From a virus: a stretch of 52,025 nucleotides of DNA. Location of the stretch: the IMG/VR virus record IMGVR_UViG_3300035701_005466, positions 1 through 52,025 of that record; one strand, written 5' to 3'. The notes beneath the pieces were generated by a model. The model did no database searches, had not been told where the DNA came from, and worked only from the letters and a program-made list of their open reading frames with translations. Shown in pieces: positions 8,437 through 17,752 of this stretch. Every line of letters begins with the position of its first letter. Within the stretch, counting starts at the first letter, position 1. A program made the translations under genes and the position numbers.

Positions 8437-9371
8437 TTTTGTTGTTCCATAATTAATTCCAGTGTGCTTTTAATTGGCTTTGATTTCATAACTGCTTGTT
8501 GCACTCCAGCAAGCCCAACAGAACTAGGATCTTTGCCATCTAAATCTAGTAAAGAACATACTAGATCATATCCTATTAATCTTTTCATTAATTGCAATGC
8601 TTGTTTTCTAGCATCATTATCTAAACATACATAAATTATTGGTGGCTTTCTTTCTACAAGGCGCAATGCTAATGCTTGTTGAAGAAATTTTCCGTATAAT
8701 GCAATAGCTTGTGGGCCTATTGCAATTTCATCGAATATTCCTTCAACTAAGTATACAGGCTTAGTCCAGTCTACCATATGCTCATTAGAAATAATGTCTT
8801 TGGAACTATCTGGTAACAGATATGACGGTATTACTTTATCATGTACTGTTCTAGCTGAAAAGAAATTAACCATACCATGCGCATCAAATGATGGTACTAT
8901 AATGCGGCCGGAATATTCACCTATATCAGCATAACCTATGCGGTAGAGTGCCATGTCACGTTCAGATAGGCCTCTATTCATTAAGTATGATAGGTATAAG
9001 GATGACTTTGGTGTACTACTCAGACCAATCGGAATAAATGCAGATGGCAAAAATGTGCAACGCTCTTTGATTATTTCGATATGTCTTACATCTGATTTTG
9101 ATTCTAAATATTCTTTTTGTTCAATAGAACCATTTACCATTAATTGAGCTAATGAACTCTTATTACCAAATCCGCATACCCAACAATGAAAACAATCCTG
9201 CTTAGGATTTACAAATAATTTAGCTTTACCAGATAATCTGCTTGGACATTCAGGTTTTGGGCAAATAAATCCATACTCACCCTTTTGGGTTGACTGTACT
9301 TTTGGGTCTCCGAGTTTTATTCTTATTGCTTGAAGCTTTTTTCGATTGTCCAACGGTTGCCCTTCCGTCAT
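8433..9371 (-). CDS. DNA primase, zinc-finger plus TOPRIM (DnaG/gp61 type)
   Basis: Seen: 312 residues. An N-terminal zinc-binding module has CPKPEC (C37, C42) and CFHCWVC (C60, C63, C66). A catalytic core follows, with a TOPRIM fold: LVEGIFDE (E210) and VCLDNDARK (D251, D253). Known: such primases make RNA primers for lagging-strand synthesis with the replicative helicase. Length is close to T4 gp61 (342) and much shorter than bacterial DnaG because the helicase-binding domain is missing. The ATG at 9371 lies 95 bases inside the resolvase gene in another frame, an unusually long overlap. A TTG seven codons in would shorten it only slightly, and the zinc module requires a start near here. The 3' end overlaps the exonuclease gene by ATGA. 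Confidence 0.88.
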   Translation of the reverse strand: MTEGQPLDNRKKLQAIRIKLGDPKVQSTQKGEYGFICPKPECPSRLSGKAKLFVNPKQDCFHCWVCGFGNKSSLAQLMVNGSIEQKEYLESKSDVRHIEIIKERCTFLPSAFIPIGLSSTPKSSLYLSYLMNRGLSERDMALYRIGYADIGEYSGRIIVPSFDAHGMVNFFSARTVHDKVIPSYLLPDSSKDIISNEHMVDWTKPVYLVEGIFDEIAIGPQAIALYGKFLQQALALRLVERKPPIIYVCLDNDARKQALQLMKRLIGYDLVCSLLDLDGKDPSSVGLAGVQQAVMKSKPIKSTLELIMEQQN

Positions 9372-9888
9372 TAACCATTACCATAGCTTCTGCAAGTAAC
9401 CATGCATCAGCCATATCATCAGTACCCTTTACATAATTTCCACTTTTTGTTTCAAAATATGGAAAAGTAGGTTCACGTGACCTAACCAATTTTATCACTT
9501 CTTCCTTTTTGTTGCCGCCTTTTGGTACAATAAGACCAGTGATACGTTTTGTAGTTACTGGTGCAAGATGAATTACTTTACCAGAATCAGCTAATACAAA
9601 TGATATTACTGCATTCATAGCAGCTAAAGCCATTAATGTTTGTTTAGTTGTTAATCCGCCGGTAAATCCACCAAGCCGTTCTTCAATAACATGCACAAAC
9701 TTAGCATCTGGATGCATAATTTTCAGATATTTTTCAATAAAACATTTAACACGATATGCTGCATCACGATGTTTTAAAGCATGTGTTATTCCAATTGGAA
9801 ATAATGTAGCAAATTCTAATGTCTTACCAGCATCATCTTTAACACATATACCAATTGCAGATGTACTAACATCCCATCCAATTATCAT
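9277..9888 (-). CDS. RuvC-like Holliday junction resolvase (RNase H fold)
   Basis: Seen: 203 residues. The first strand is IIGWDVSTSAIGIC, with D6 as the expected first metal ligand. HVIEERLGGF supplies E69/E70, and GTDDMADAWLLA supplies D157/D158 and D161. This is the four-acid pattern of RuvC-type resolvases, with a basic C-terminal tail (SKKASSNKNKTRRPKS) suited to DNA binding. Known: phage resolvases debranch replicative DNA before packaging. Context supports this: it is followed by primase and the Mre11/Rad50 fusion. Its last 95 bases overlap the primase start. A crossover-specific RuvC homologue with another structure preference, or a Cas-unrelated RNase H-like nuclease, remains possible. 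Confidence 0.78.
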   Translation of the reverse strand: MIIGWDVSTSAIGICVKDDAGKTLEFATLFPIGITHALKHRDAAYRVKCFIEKYLKIMHPDAKFVHVIEERLGGFTGGLTTKQTLMALAAMNAVISFVLADSGKVIHLAPVTTKRITGLIVPKGGNKKEEVIKLVRSREPTFPYFETKSGNYVKGTDDMADAWLLAEAMVMVNDGRATVGQSKKASSNKNKTRRPKSTVNPKG

Positions 9889-9915
9889 AATCTAATTTCT
9901 CTCTGGATGGTACGA

Positions 9916-11814
9916 TTAGAAATCCATCCGCAATTTCAGATTTATTCTATCTCTAGATCTTATTCTAACAGGATCTGCAAATCTAGCAACACCAACAAGC
10001 TCTCTATCTGCATTATATAAACCGACAGTTGTCACTCTTACAGACCCACTTGGATGTCTTTGTAATCTTTCACCAGCAGATCCAGTATTGTAGAATGTTG
10101 GGTTTGTAGAGCAATTAAATTCACCATGATCAATTCGGCACATTAAAGTTTTGACTGGAATTCTACTGTCACCACGAAATGATAGCTGTAATGTATCTGT
10201 TGGTGTATTTGAAGATCCATCAGTACGTCCAAAATCTAATAAGCTTTGATCTTTTATTACTATTAAACCTTCACTATAAAATACATTTCCAACCTTATTC
10301 CACATAACACCTGCATAGTCTTCTTTATTTATTAAAGAAGATGAGCACATTGAGCCTGAAATATAAAGGCCACCACGACCATCATCAACTATCGTTCTTA
10401 TAATATTATAAGGGCTAGCAGAATAAGCATTGCATGATATGTTGATGCTATTTGGCGTTATTTGTCTTCCATAAAAAGCCGACGGTATATTGATCAGTGA
10501 CATTCTAGAAACATTTTGAGATGATAATCCAATAAATGGACCTGTGCCGGCGAGATTTGTTGCACTACTTGCACTAAGATATGCATTAAAATTAGTGATA
10601 TTTCTAGAATTAAAACTTCCTAGATTTTTTGGTGGATAGAATTTGATATTATCATTTGGCAACCATACTGGTCCAGACCTATCACTGAATGATACAAGGT
10701 ATCCAAATTGAAAATTTGTCAATGATGAAAATGACTGATTTATAGTGCCACTTCCAATTGATGGCATGGTGTTAACATTGTTATCACCAAAGTTAGCAGA
10801 TGGTCCCTCATTTAATCTTACTGAGTAAAAGGCTCCAGATGCATCTGTGCTTATAAGTGTTTTATTAAATGATGATGACATCTGTGCATCTGTTCTTTTA
10901 ACAAACCAGTACCTTGTCTCACCTATCATTCCATTAAATGATCTTCTTGGAGCACCACTTGTTGCTGGTACATTTTCAAGCCTATTACCTATTAATGAAC
11001 CGCTGTACTGATTTCCTATTGTAAATGATGCTGTGAATGACTGTAATGGAGTTAAAATTGGATGTGCAAAAGTTCCACCATCTATTAAGTTTATTCTAAA
11101 TGATGCTGAGCCTAATAGCGAATCATAAATAACTGATACATGACTCCATGTATTCTGCTTTGGACCAAATGATGATGTAAATGACCCAACAGATGAAGAA
11201 AATGTTAACTGACCAGTAGAGCCAGTAATGCCAAACCAAAATGACCTATTCATAGAAGCAATTGTAAAATCGCTAGTTATACTAGAAGTCAATATTGGTT
11301 TAATCCATGATTCTAATGTCCATGATCCACTTGAAAATGTACCAGAACCAGCAGTTAATCTTGGGCTATTAAATGAAACCATATTATTAGAATCTTTTTG
11401 AAAATAAAGACAATAATAATCGTATGAGCTTGTTACATAATCTTGGTCACGAGAAGAATAATCATTATACAATCTCTGTATTGTATCCCAATGTTCTTTA
11501 CCCCATCGTGTAGCAGTAATATTTCCAACTGTCAATATTTCATTAGTAACGTAAACAGAATTTATTGATGCTGTTAATGGTTGACCACTGACAGCTTGGC
11601 CAAATTGATTTATTCCAGGATGATATACTTGGTATCTAATATCTGTAAAAATATCAGTTGGACTTCTTCTAGCACCTCCATATAATGAAAGTGATGCAGA
11701 ACCATTTGGCGCACCTCTCCAACCAGCTGCTCCAGATACTAAATTAAAAGCTGGTTGGAGTATTAATACATTATCGACCTGATCACCAGGCCCGAATTTC
11801 TTGAAGGCTGGCAT
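9916..11814 (-). CDS. LamG-domain virion/tail protein with shared C-terminal domain
   Basis: Seen: 632 residues rich in Ser, Thr, Gly and Asn. A concanavalin-A-like LamG domain at about 155-320 shows the typical pattern SGSWTLESWIKP, NTWSHVSVIYD and GMIGETRYWFVKRTDAQM. The C-terminal 100 residues contain HGEFNCSTNPTF and end VGLYNADRELVGVARF to LKLRMDF. The same C-terminal module (EFNYSSNTTF to FRLRLDY) closes the next gene upstream, 11828-12832. Known: LamG folds bind glycans, and the (E)FN-SSNPTF module recurs in tail-associated proteins of T4-like phages. Inferred role: surface-exposed tail or neck decoration or fibre. Start ATG 11814 follows the upstream gene by 13 bases. Confidence 0.72.
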   Translation of the reverse strand: MPAFKKFGPGDQVDNVLILQPAFNLVSGAAGWRGAPNGSASLSLYGGARRSPTDIFTDIRYQVYHPGINQFGQAVSGQPLTASINSVYVTNEILTVGNITATRWGKEHWDTIQRLYNDYSSRDQDYVTSSYDYYCLYFQKDSNNMVSFNSPRLTAGSGTFSSGSWTLESWIKPILTSSITSDFTIASMNRSFWFGITGSTGQLTFSSSVGSFTSSFGPKQNTWSHVSVIYDSLLGSASFRINLIDGGTFAHPILTPLQSFTASFTIGNQYSGSLIGNRLENVPATSGAPRRSFNGMIGETRYWFVKRTDAQMSSSFNKTLISTDASGAFYSVRLNEGPSANFGDNNVNTMPSIGSGTINQSFSSLTNFQFGYLVSFSDRSGPVWLPNDNIKFYPPKNLGSFNSRNITNFNAYLSASSATNLAGTGPFIGLSSQNVSRMSLINIPSAFYGRQITPNSINISCNAYSASPYNIIRTIVDDGRGGLYISGSMCSSSLINKEDYAGVMWNKVGNVFYSEGLIVIKDQSLLDFGRTDGSSNTPTDTLQLSFRGDSRIPVKTLMCRIDHGEFNCSTNPTFYNTGSAGERLQRHPSGSVRVTTVGLYNADRELVGVARFADPVRIRSRDRINLKLRMDF

Positions 11815-11827
11815 TTAACTCTAAGAT

Positions 11828-12832
11828 TTAGTAGTCAAGTCTCAATCTGAAGACCGCTTCTGTTTCTGGGCTTTTAAGCACTGGCTTATTGACTTTTCCA
11901 ACAGCTAGTAGATTGTCATTTTCATCATATAGACCAATTGCTGTAATGTATGTCCTGGTTGTTAGTACATTGCTTCCAGAAGTCACTCTAATGAGTCCAT
12001 TGTTATCTGTAAATGTGGTATTGGAAGAATAATTAAATTCATTATTGAATGCTCTACAGAAATAGACAGATGACTGTAAGTTAGTCTGGTTATTAAGAGC
12101 TACAATTTCAATATGTGATCGCACTCCATCGACTACGCCATTAATGCAACCAGATGATTGTACATTTATAAGAGTTTTAGCTAGTGCGCCAGACCATACT
12201 GCAACAGCACCCCATGTAGTATCTGGGTGAAGAATAACAACACCGGCATTATACCAAACTTGACCAACTTCAGAGCCTGTTCCATTATACTTTAATGGAG
12301 CATAATCGCCACCAAGTGACTGTTTAAAGTTAATACTTGCACCAGCGTCAGATGCTGTGTACTGTGTTGGTGCTGGAGATGAGTTAATAGTAAAAGCTAC
12401 TGTTCCTTTTTTAATTTCATCCTTAACAAGGTTTCTTTTAAATGTAATAAAGACTGCTTCATTTCTTGAAACAGAATTTATAGTAAATGTTGCATCTGGA
12501 TTACCAAGTAATGCTGATGCCCACTGCCTATAAATCTTTACTTTGTCACTTTGTGATGACGTTGTTGTTGCAGCAACGTTGTAAGCAGAACCAGTTGTTA
12601 TACCAAAGCTAATGTCAAGTAATGGACTTGACAGCGATGATGTTGGGCTGGAATCATAAGATGTTTCCATGTAACCGCCAAGGTCTATGCCGGCAGATCC
12701 AGATGCAACATTTCTATAATACTTAGTATTTGATGCAGCCGATATAATGGAGCCAGTTATCAATATTGTCTCATTGACAGCTGTAGACAGTGGAGCAAAA
12801 TCGTCGGCAAGGTTAAAGGCTTTGTATGAAAT
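11828..12832 (-). CDS. Virion structural protein, apparent AUU start (or TTG at 12763)
   Basis: The first standard start in this frame is TTG 12763, giving 311 residues (start LITGSIIS). However, the frame stays open upstream to a TAG at 12845-12847 and reads sensibly as SYKAFNLADDFAPLSTAV, typical of an N-terminal segment in such proteins. The gap to the preceding gene would otherwise be 87 bases in a region where gaps are under 30. An AGGGA ribosome site lies nine bases before ATT 12832, so I propose AUU initiation there (334 residues). The C-terminal module (NNEFNYSSNTTF, then LRLDY) is shared with 9916-11814; the middle contains a Big-like region (about 115-185). Probably tail associated. 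The start is uncertain; the gene itself is firm. Confidence 0.7.
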   Translation of the reverse strand: MSYKAFNLADDFAPLSTAVNETILITGSIISAASNTKYYRNVASGSAGIDLGGYMETSYDSSPTSSLSSPLLDISFGITTGSAYNVAATTTSSQSDKVKIYRQWASALLGNPDATFTINSVSRNEAVFITFKRNLVKDEIKKGTVAFTINSSPAPTQYTASDAGASINFKQSLGGDYAPLKYNGTGSEVGQVWYNAGVVILHPDTTWGAVAVWSGALAKTLINVQSSGCINGVVDGVRSHIEIVALNNQTNLQSSVYFCRAFNNEFNYSSNTTFTDNNGLIRVTSGSNVLTTRTYITAIGLYDENDNLLAVGKVNKPVLKSPETEAVFRLRLDY

Positions 12833-12850
12833 GGTAATAATTCCCTAGGC

Positions 12851-13507
12851 TTAGACAATTTTCTCAACTAACGAGTTGAGGTATTTCGATGAAAGTTCAA
12901 GCCCAAATACATTCATCAATGTGTTGCTATCTGCATAGATGATGTTAAATCCCATCTTCCTTGCAATCTTAACCTTCTCAATTGAAGGTCCCCATTCATA
13001 TCCTTTGACTTCTACAAAAACGTCATCTTCTTCAATATAATCTTTGATGAACGCAGCTTCCCATCGTGATTTAACAACTAGGTCGCTGCCATCTTCTAAT
13101 TTTGTTAAAAATTTACATGAAACTAATTTTGATTTCATATCATTTTTTAAATAAAAAAACTGTGCCTTACATAGCTTGCTGCAAAGCGTATTAGTAATCT
13201 CAGTCACTCTTCGCTCTATTGTCTTATCGCAGCTTGGATTCTTACAGTTAACAGTTTCTCTCTCAACAGTTCTGCTACCGATCTTAAGTCGTCGGTTATT
13301 TTCTCCAACGCACTTCATAGAGCATAAAGACTCTATTGACTTTTTAGGAGTGTTAAATGTTATTTGGCAGATTTTGCAAGCCCTATCTTCATATCTTTTC
13401 AACCGTTCAACTACAGTACGCGCATCTCTACATTTCATAGAACAAGTATGCCATCCAGCTCTTGCTGGATAGTTGCAATTGCATATTTGGCATACTCGAA
13501 GTTTCAT
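12851..13507 (-). CDS. Zinc-knuckle PD-(D/E)XK nuclease, homing-endonuclease-like
   Basis: Seen: 218 residues. Three successive Cys4 knuckles fill the N-terminal half (C6, C9, C22, C26; C44, C47, C62, C66; C88, C93, C109, C113). The C-terminal half has SRWEAAF (E150) followed by DDVFVEVKGYEW (E166, K168), which fits the PD-(D/E)XK core, then a predicted helix and the strand FNIIYADS. Known: free-standing phage homing endonucleases combine zinc knuckles with a VSR- or EDxHD-type nuclease and are often lodged between structural genes. Context: it sits between two virion genes with gaps of 3 and about 18 bases, and the gene after it has no normal start codon. Mobility is inferred; a resident DNA-processing nuclease is the alternative. 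Confidence 0.72.
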   Translation of the reverse strand: MKLRVCQICNCNYPARAGWHTCSMKCRDARTVVERLKRYEDRACKICQITFNTPKKSIESLCSMKCVGENNRRLKIGSRTVERETVNCKNPSCDKTIERRVTEITNTLCSKLCKAQFFYLKNDMKSKLVSCKFLTKLEDGSDLVVKSRWEAAFIKDYIEEDDVFVEVKGYEWGPSIEKVKIARKMGFNIIYADSNTLMNVFGLELSSKYLNSLVEKIV

Positions 13508-13510
13508 TTA

Positions 13511-14224
13511 TTACCCAATAAACTCCAATATGCTAACTGGTACTTGAACGCTTAATCCACTTTGCTGTCCAGTAACTAAAATAGTTGTATTAATTGTACG
13601 TGGTGTTGCTGCTGTAGCTCCTGCTAAAATATCAAACAGACTTGAATTAAGTGTTTGAACTCTAAGCATAAATGAACATTGTGACCCATTTGCCGCTGTA
13701 GAACGTCCACTTGATGCAGGAACAATAAATCTAGCAGATCCAAATGTTGTTATAGATACAGGTGATTCATCAACTACGTATAGAAGATCATTATCTACAG
13801 ATATGATATAGTTGAAATCAACTAACTCAGCTGGAATAACTGCCTGAGATTTAGTTGTTTGCTGTGAAACGGTTATTGCAATTCCGCCGCCAGTAGAATC
13901 TGTTCTATCTTTTAGAGCTGCTGTATTTGGATTTGCAACCATGTCTGGAAGATACTGCAATGATGAATTTCTTATTGTTATTAATGGATTTCTTAAAGCA
14001 ATAGTTTCATTGGAAAATGCTTCAAAGATTGGAGTATCTAATATTTTTTGATCTTTATTATCAGATCCAGTTAGCTCATTCCAATTTCTATAGTCTATTT
14101 CATCATCTCCAAGCCTAAATCTAACGACAGAAAAGCTGCCATCATTTCTAGCTAGTAATTGACGTCCATGGTCTGTTAAGACTGCGTCAATGAAAAAGTC
14201 TGTTGAATTATCGTTATATCCCAT
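13511..14224 (-). CDS. Virion structural protein, VLTxHGRxL N-terminal domain (paralogue 1)
   Basis: Seen: 237 residues beginning MGYNDNSTDFF, then DAVLTDHGRQLLARNDGSF and GDDEIDYRNW. The same N-terminal pattern opens the 208-residue gene at 20685-21311 (VLTEHGRKLYAIGD, DDGIDYDPW), so the two are paralogues over the first 60 residues and differ afterwards. The rest of this protein is beta-rich and ends in a strand (QVPVSILEFIG). Known: this start is common in structural proteins of T4-like marine and freshwater phages. It may mark proteins assembled through a common interface in the tail or baseplate periphery. The exact place in the particle cannot be told from sequence. ATG 14224 follows the upstream gene by 24 bases. 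Confidence 0.72.
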   Translation of the reverse strand: MGYNDNSTDFFIDAVLTDHGRQLLARNDGSFSVVRFRLGDDEIDYRNWNELTGSDNKDQKILDTPIFEAFSNETIALRNPLITIRNSSLQYLPDMVANPNTAALKDRTDSTGGGIAITVSQQTTKSQAVIPAELVDFNYIISVDNDLLYVVDESPVSITTFGSARFIVPASSGRSTAANGSQCSFMLRVQTLNSSLFDILAGATAATPRTINTTILVTGQQSGLSVQVPVSILEFIG

Positions 14225-14248
14225 TGATTCTCCAAGTCTGATTTGTAA

Positions 14249-16063
14249 TTATGCCAGACGACTAGTAGTGTTGGCTGTCAAAGCAACATCAGTTGAATCT
14301 ACAGCAAGATTGATTTCTACTCGTTCTCCAGTAGAAAGAGATTGTACTTCTACAACATATGATCTATCAAAAAGTGGCAATGAACTTTGACCGCCACGAC
14401 AATATATTGTTGCTTTATTTGCAACTATTATTTCAGTAATCGGCAGTTGCTTTGAGCCAGCTGCATGTGACATTGGATCATCACCAGATTGACCAATAAG
14501 TTTAAGCAATTCTTCCCCATTATATTTACTTTTATTTGTTAATTTAGCTTCTATTTTTTCAGATAAAACAGATATTTCATTATGAAATGTTTTTGAATAC
14601 ATTGCATACATGTATGAAATATGTGATTCTTCAAATGGTAATACATCTGTATCTATAAACATTCCATTTCCAGGTACAAATTCACCAAGCTGTTTCCAAT
14701 CTGAGTACCGACCATTTGATACATCAGATCTTACTAATACAAATGATGATATATCACGTTGTGAATCTTCTGGCATTTTCCAGTTTATATGAATAACTTT
14801 CTTAGTAGAAATTGGTCTAATGGTTAGTTCATCTGGGAATGACGGTAGGTTATTATCAACAATTTCAGCTTTAGACCAATCTGACCAATCACCTGAATAA
14901 AAGGATGCTTTTTTAGAAAGTCCGACTAATGATGTATCAAATCCAGGTAGTCTATCTATAAGTGATGTTCCATAAAAACCAACATCTGGTGTTCTACTCC
15001 ATTGGGCAATACATTTTATTCTGTAGCTATAAATAGCTCCAAATAATACCTCTTTATCTATAAATTTTGTTTGAGAAATATCATCTATATCAAATGTTTT
15101 AAGAAGAGTCATTGCACCGCTTGATTGAAGAATATATTTTTCAATAACATATCCAGTGTACATTACAGATAATGTTTCAACTGGAGCTGGGAATGACGGC
15201 GCTGGATTCTTGGACTTTACATCTTGATTAAATTCTGATATTACTTCAAGACCAGACATTATTTTAGAAAGGGCGCCAAGTGTCGCTAAGTGTGTGTGGT
15301 CTGTTGAAACAGCTATTCTATTTGAATCTAGTGCTCCAGCAATAGAAGGATCAATAAAATTAACTCTAATTCTATTAGTTGATAATGGTAACGGTAATAC
15401 ATGAAATTGAGAATTATTCTTTGCATCTACAGCATTAGTTCCAGCTGCCAGTGGATGTGAGAGAAAAAGATCTTCATGAAATTTAACTATATTTTCTTTT
15501 GGTTGCACTGGATTTACAAGTAAAGCAGAGATTACCCCAGGACTAATAAACCCATTAACAACTGATGTTTTGGCTAAATTAACAGTAAGTGCTGGATTAG
15601 ATGTTTTGCCAGCTGGTGATGGGTTCATACCCTTTCTACTTTGTATAGCAATACGCTGTAGTGGACTTGGTGACCATGTTAATTTAATATATCTTGGTAA
15701 TGAATTTAATTCAGCAGACTGATCTAATGCTGAGTTTGTTAATTCATCATTAGTATAAAAATTATAAACAGGTTCAGCATTTAAATTAAAATCTTCAAAT
15801 AATGTAGAATGGAAAGTTATTGTTGATTCTTGTGATGATGCTGTTATATTAGAATTCTGCTGTTGAACAGGATCATAGTTCTTAACGCTTATTATTTGGC
15901 CATTACCAGATGGCGTACCGTATGTTGCCTTTTTTGTATCATTAACATTTTTTTGTCCTTGTCCAATAGTTGTTTCAACAACTTCTTTTGGAGCATTAGA
16001 CTTTGGATCCCATACAGCTTGATTAGTCTGCGGCCCAAGACCTAGTATATATTTGATGGCCAT
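14249..16063 (-). CDS. Virion structural protein with fibronectin III-like domain
   Basis: The 604-residue Ser/Asn/Thr-rich protein begins MAIKYILGLGPQTNQAVWDP. A segment at about 410-505 (DELTIRPISTKKVIHINWKMPE, RDISSFVLVRSD, SHISYMYAMYS) has the strand order and spacing of a fibronectin III fold, and an earlier segment (about 290-365, TGYVIEKYIL, FDIDDISQTKFIDK, YSYRIKCIAQWS) looks like a second one. No catalytic motif was seen. It abuts the upstream gene (17752-16064) directly, and a similar fn3-rich protein lies one gene further upstream, so these form a run of long virion proteins. A fibre or baseplate-attached role is inferred. Confidence 0.65.
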   Translation of the reverse strand: MAIKYILGLGPQTNQAVWDPKSNAPKEVVETTIGQGQKNVNDTKKATYGTPSGNGQIISVKNYDPVQQQNSNITASSQESTITFHSTLFEDFNLNAEPVYNFYTNDELTNSALDQSAELNSLPRYIKLTWSPSPLQRIAIQSRKGMNPSPAGKTSNPALTVNLAKTSVVNGFISPGVISALLVNPVQPKENIVKFHEDLFLSHPLAAGTNAVDAKNNSQFHVLPLPLSTNRIRVNFIDPSIAGALDSNRIAVSTDHTHLATLGALSKIMSGLEVISEFNQDVKSKNPAPSFPAPVETLSVMYTGYVIEKYILQSSGAMTLLKTFDIDDISQTKFIDKEVLFGAIYSYRIKCIAQWSRTPDVGFYGTSLIDRLPGFDTSLVGLSKKASFYSGDWSDWSKAEIVDNNLPSFPDELTIRPISTKKVIHINWKMPEDSQRDISSFVLVRSDVSNGRYSDWKQLGEFVPGNGMFIDTDVLPFEESHISYMYAMYSKTFHNEISVLSEKIEAKLTNKSKYNGEELLKLIGQSGDDPMSHAAGSKQLPITEIIVANKATIYCRGGQSSLPLFDRSYVVEVQSLSTGERVEINLAVDSTDVALTANTTSRLA

Positions 16064-17752
16064 TTAGATTAATGCTCCTGGATAAAAATCATAAATAGAA
16101 CGTATTAATTGAATTAATCTAGAAATACCTTCATATGTTGTTAAATCTATAGCTGTATTTCCAATTACATCAATTAAAGAAGGAGGTTGATTTGTAACCG
16201 CTATTGCAACTTGTGAATCTTGCTGAGACATTGGTACAGCATTATATCTAAATTTTGATCCAGCAGTTGCATGTGCCGATAAAGTAGATAACATGGTTTG
16301 TGGATTTATTGTGCTAGACTGTGGATCAATGGCACTCAAAATTTTATTTAATCCACCTGTTGCATTTTCCAATGATTCTTGTGTTGGTTGAAAGCCAAGT
16401 GGATCATCTTTGCCAGCAGTAAACATTGTTATTCCAGTACCATCAAGAATTGATAGTATTGTTTGTGAAACACCATATGACGAAATTGATGATGCAACTA
16501 TATCATGGATTTTATTAATATCATTTGGAATAAACATTCTGCTAGAAGCTAATTCTTTCATCACTGTAGAAAGCTTGCATCCAATATATGACAATGTTCT
16601 AGTTTCACTAGAGCTGTCGCCCCGGCGCTTACTGCCAAGAACATTGCAACCAGCAATAATCCATCCATATGCTGGTTCACCATAAATTACTTTAGCTATA
16701 GATGGATATGGACTTATTGAGTCTGTATCTGATTTATTAAAATTGCTTAATTCATTTTCAATATCTGCTTGAATATTTAAAATCTGAGTTGGCGATAAAT
16801 ATAATGCACTCATTTGCTCATCAAAAATAAATTGTGATGCTGGAGCTTTATTTTGAAATCCACTTATTGAATATGAATATACAGTATCAGCATGTGTAGA
16901 TGTATCAATAAATGCAAATACATCATTTTCATGTACCCAATCATAGAATGATAATATTTGTTTGAAATTATTATCTGACATCAAATCATTTGTAGTTTTA
17001 ACTAAATCATCATTTGCTAAATTTAGCTTATCAAAATCAATTTCTGAGAAAACATCTCTTTTTGTTATATTGTAACCAGATGCATCCCTCATTTTTCCCC
17101 AGCATAGTATAGTTCCATTTTTTCTTTTACCGTCAGTAATAACATCAGCTGTGAATAAAAGATACGGTTTACGTTTTGAAAAATCAAGTTTATTTAATGA
17201 ATCTAGAGCACGCTTTCTTTTAATAAAATCAGCATCTGGCTGATAACCTAAAATATCTGAAAGAGGGTCTCCGCTCTGTGGAGACATGCCATCAGTAGAT
17301 ACATTGAATGATGAAAGCTGTGCTGACGGATATGACCTGTTAAATGTTATAGTTCCTGCATCATATGCTAAAACTATTTTCATTAATTCAATGCATTGCT
17401 GTGAAATAATGTAATCTTCCTGATTAGTCAAATTTAATGGATCAAATAATCGTCTAGTTTTATTAAGTTTTTCAAGTGTAGAAATTGGATTATCTGGTAA
17501 TAGATAACCATTTGCTGTAGCTACTAAAATTACTTCATCAGCTCTATCAAATTTTGATAAAATGGCACTTCTTACAATATTAGCTCCTTGAGCACTGCTA
17601 ATACCAGAATCAATAAACCACTGTATATTAAGATCAGATCCTACACTTGTACAAGTATTAAAAAAATTATTTATAATATTTATGTCAGTGCTTTCTGTAA
17701 TTCCACCCTTAATAACATCAGCTAATTCTGTAGAATTCACTTGTTTCTCCAT
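16064..17752 (-). CDS. Hypothetical virion protein, 562 aa
   Basis: No family recognised. The first 100 residues are mixed helix (TSVGSDLNIQWFIDSGISS, QGANIVRSAILSKFDRADEV). Residues 190-310 include a beta-rich, fn3-like part (YLLFTADVITDGK, HADTVYSYSISGFQNKAP). The C-terminal 180 residues are helical and polar (SLENATGGLNKILSAIDP). There is no signal or membrane segment and no enzyme motif. It lies between two fn3-containing virion genes and overlaps the upstream one by 16 bases in another frame. Its length and position argue for a structural component of the tail periphery rather than an enzyme. Confidence 0.6.
   Translation of the reverse strand: MEKQVNSTELADVIKGGITESTDINIINNFFNTCTSVGSDLNIQWFIDSGISSAQGANIVRSAILSKFDRADEVILVATANGYLLPDNPISTLEKLNKTRRLFDPLNLTNQEDYIISQQCIELMKIVLAYDAGTITFNRSYPSAQLSSFNVSTDGMSPQSGDPLSDILGYQPDADFIKRKRALDSLNKLDFSKRKPYLLFTADVITDGKRKNGTILCWGKMRDASGYNITKRDVFSEIDFDKLNLANDDLVKTTNDLMSDNNFKQILSFYDWVHENDVFAFIDTSTHADTVYSYSISGFQNKAPASQFIFDEQMSALYLSPTQILNIQADIENELSNFNKSDTDSISPYPSIAKVIYGEPAYGWIIAGCNVLGSKRRGDSSSETRTLSYIGCKLSTVMKELASSRMFIPNDINKIHDIVASSISSYGVSQTILSILDGTGITMFTAGKDDPLGFQPTQESLENATGGLNKILSAIDPQSSTINPQTMLSTLSAHATAGSKFRYNAVPMSQQDSQVAIAVTNQPPSLIDVIGNTAIDLTTYEGISRLIQLIRSIYDFYPGALI

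Noticed and set aside
17668-17675. TATAAATA on the minus strand, the T4 late promoter consensus
   Set aside because: It falls inside coding sequence about 80 bases after the start of a gene (Asn/Ile codons), not in an intergenic gap. In AT-rich DNA of this length chance matches are expected.
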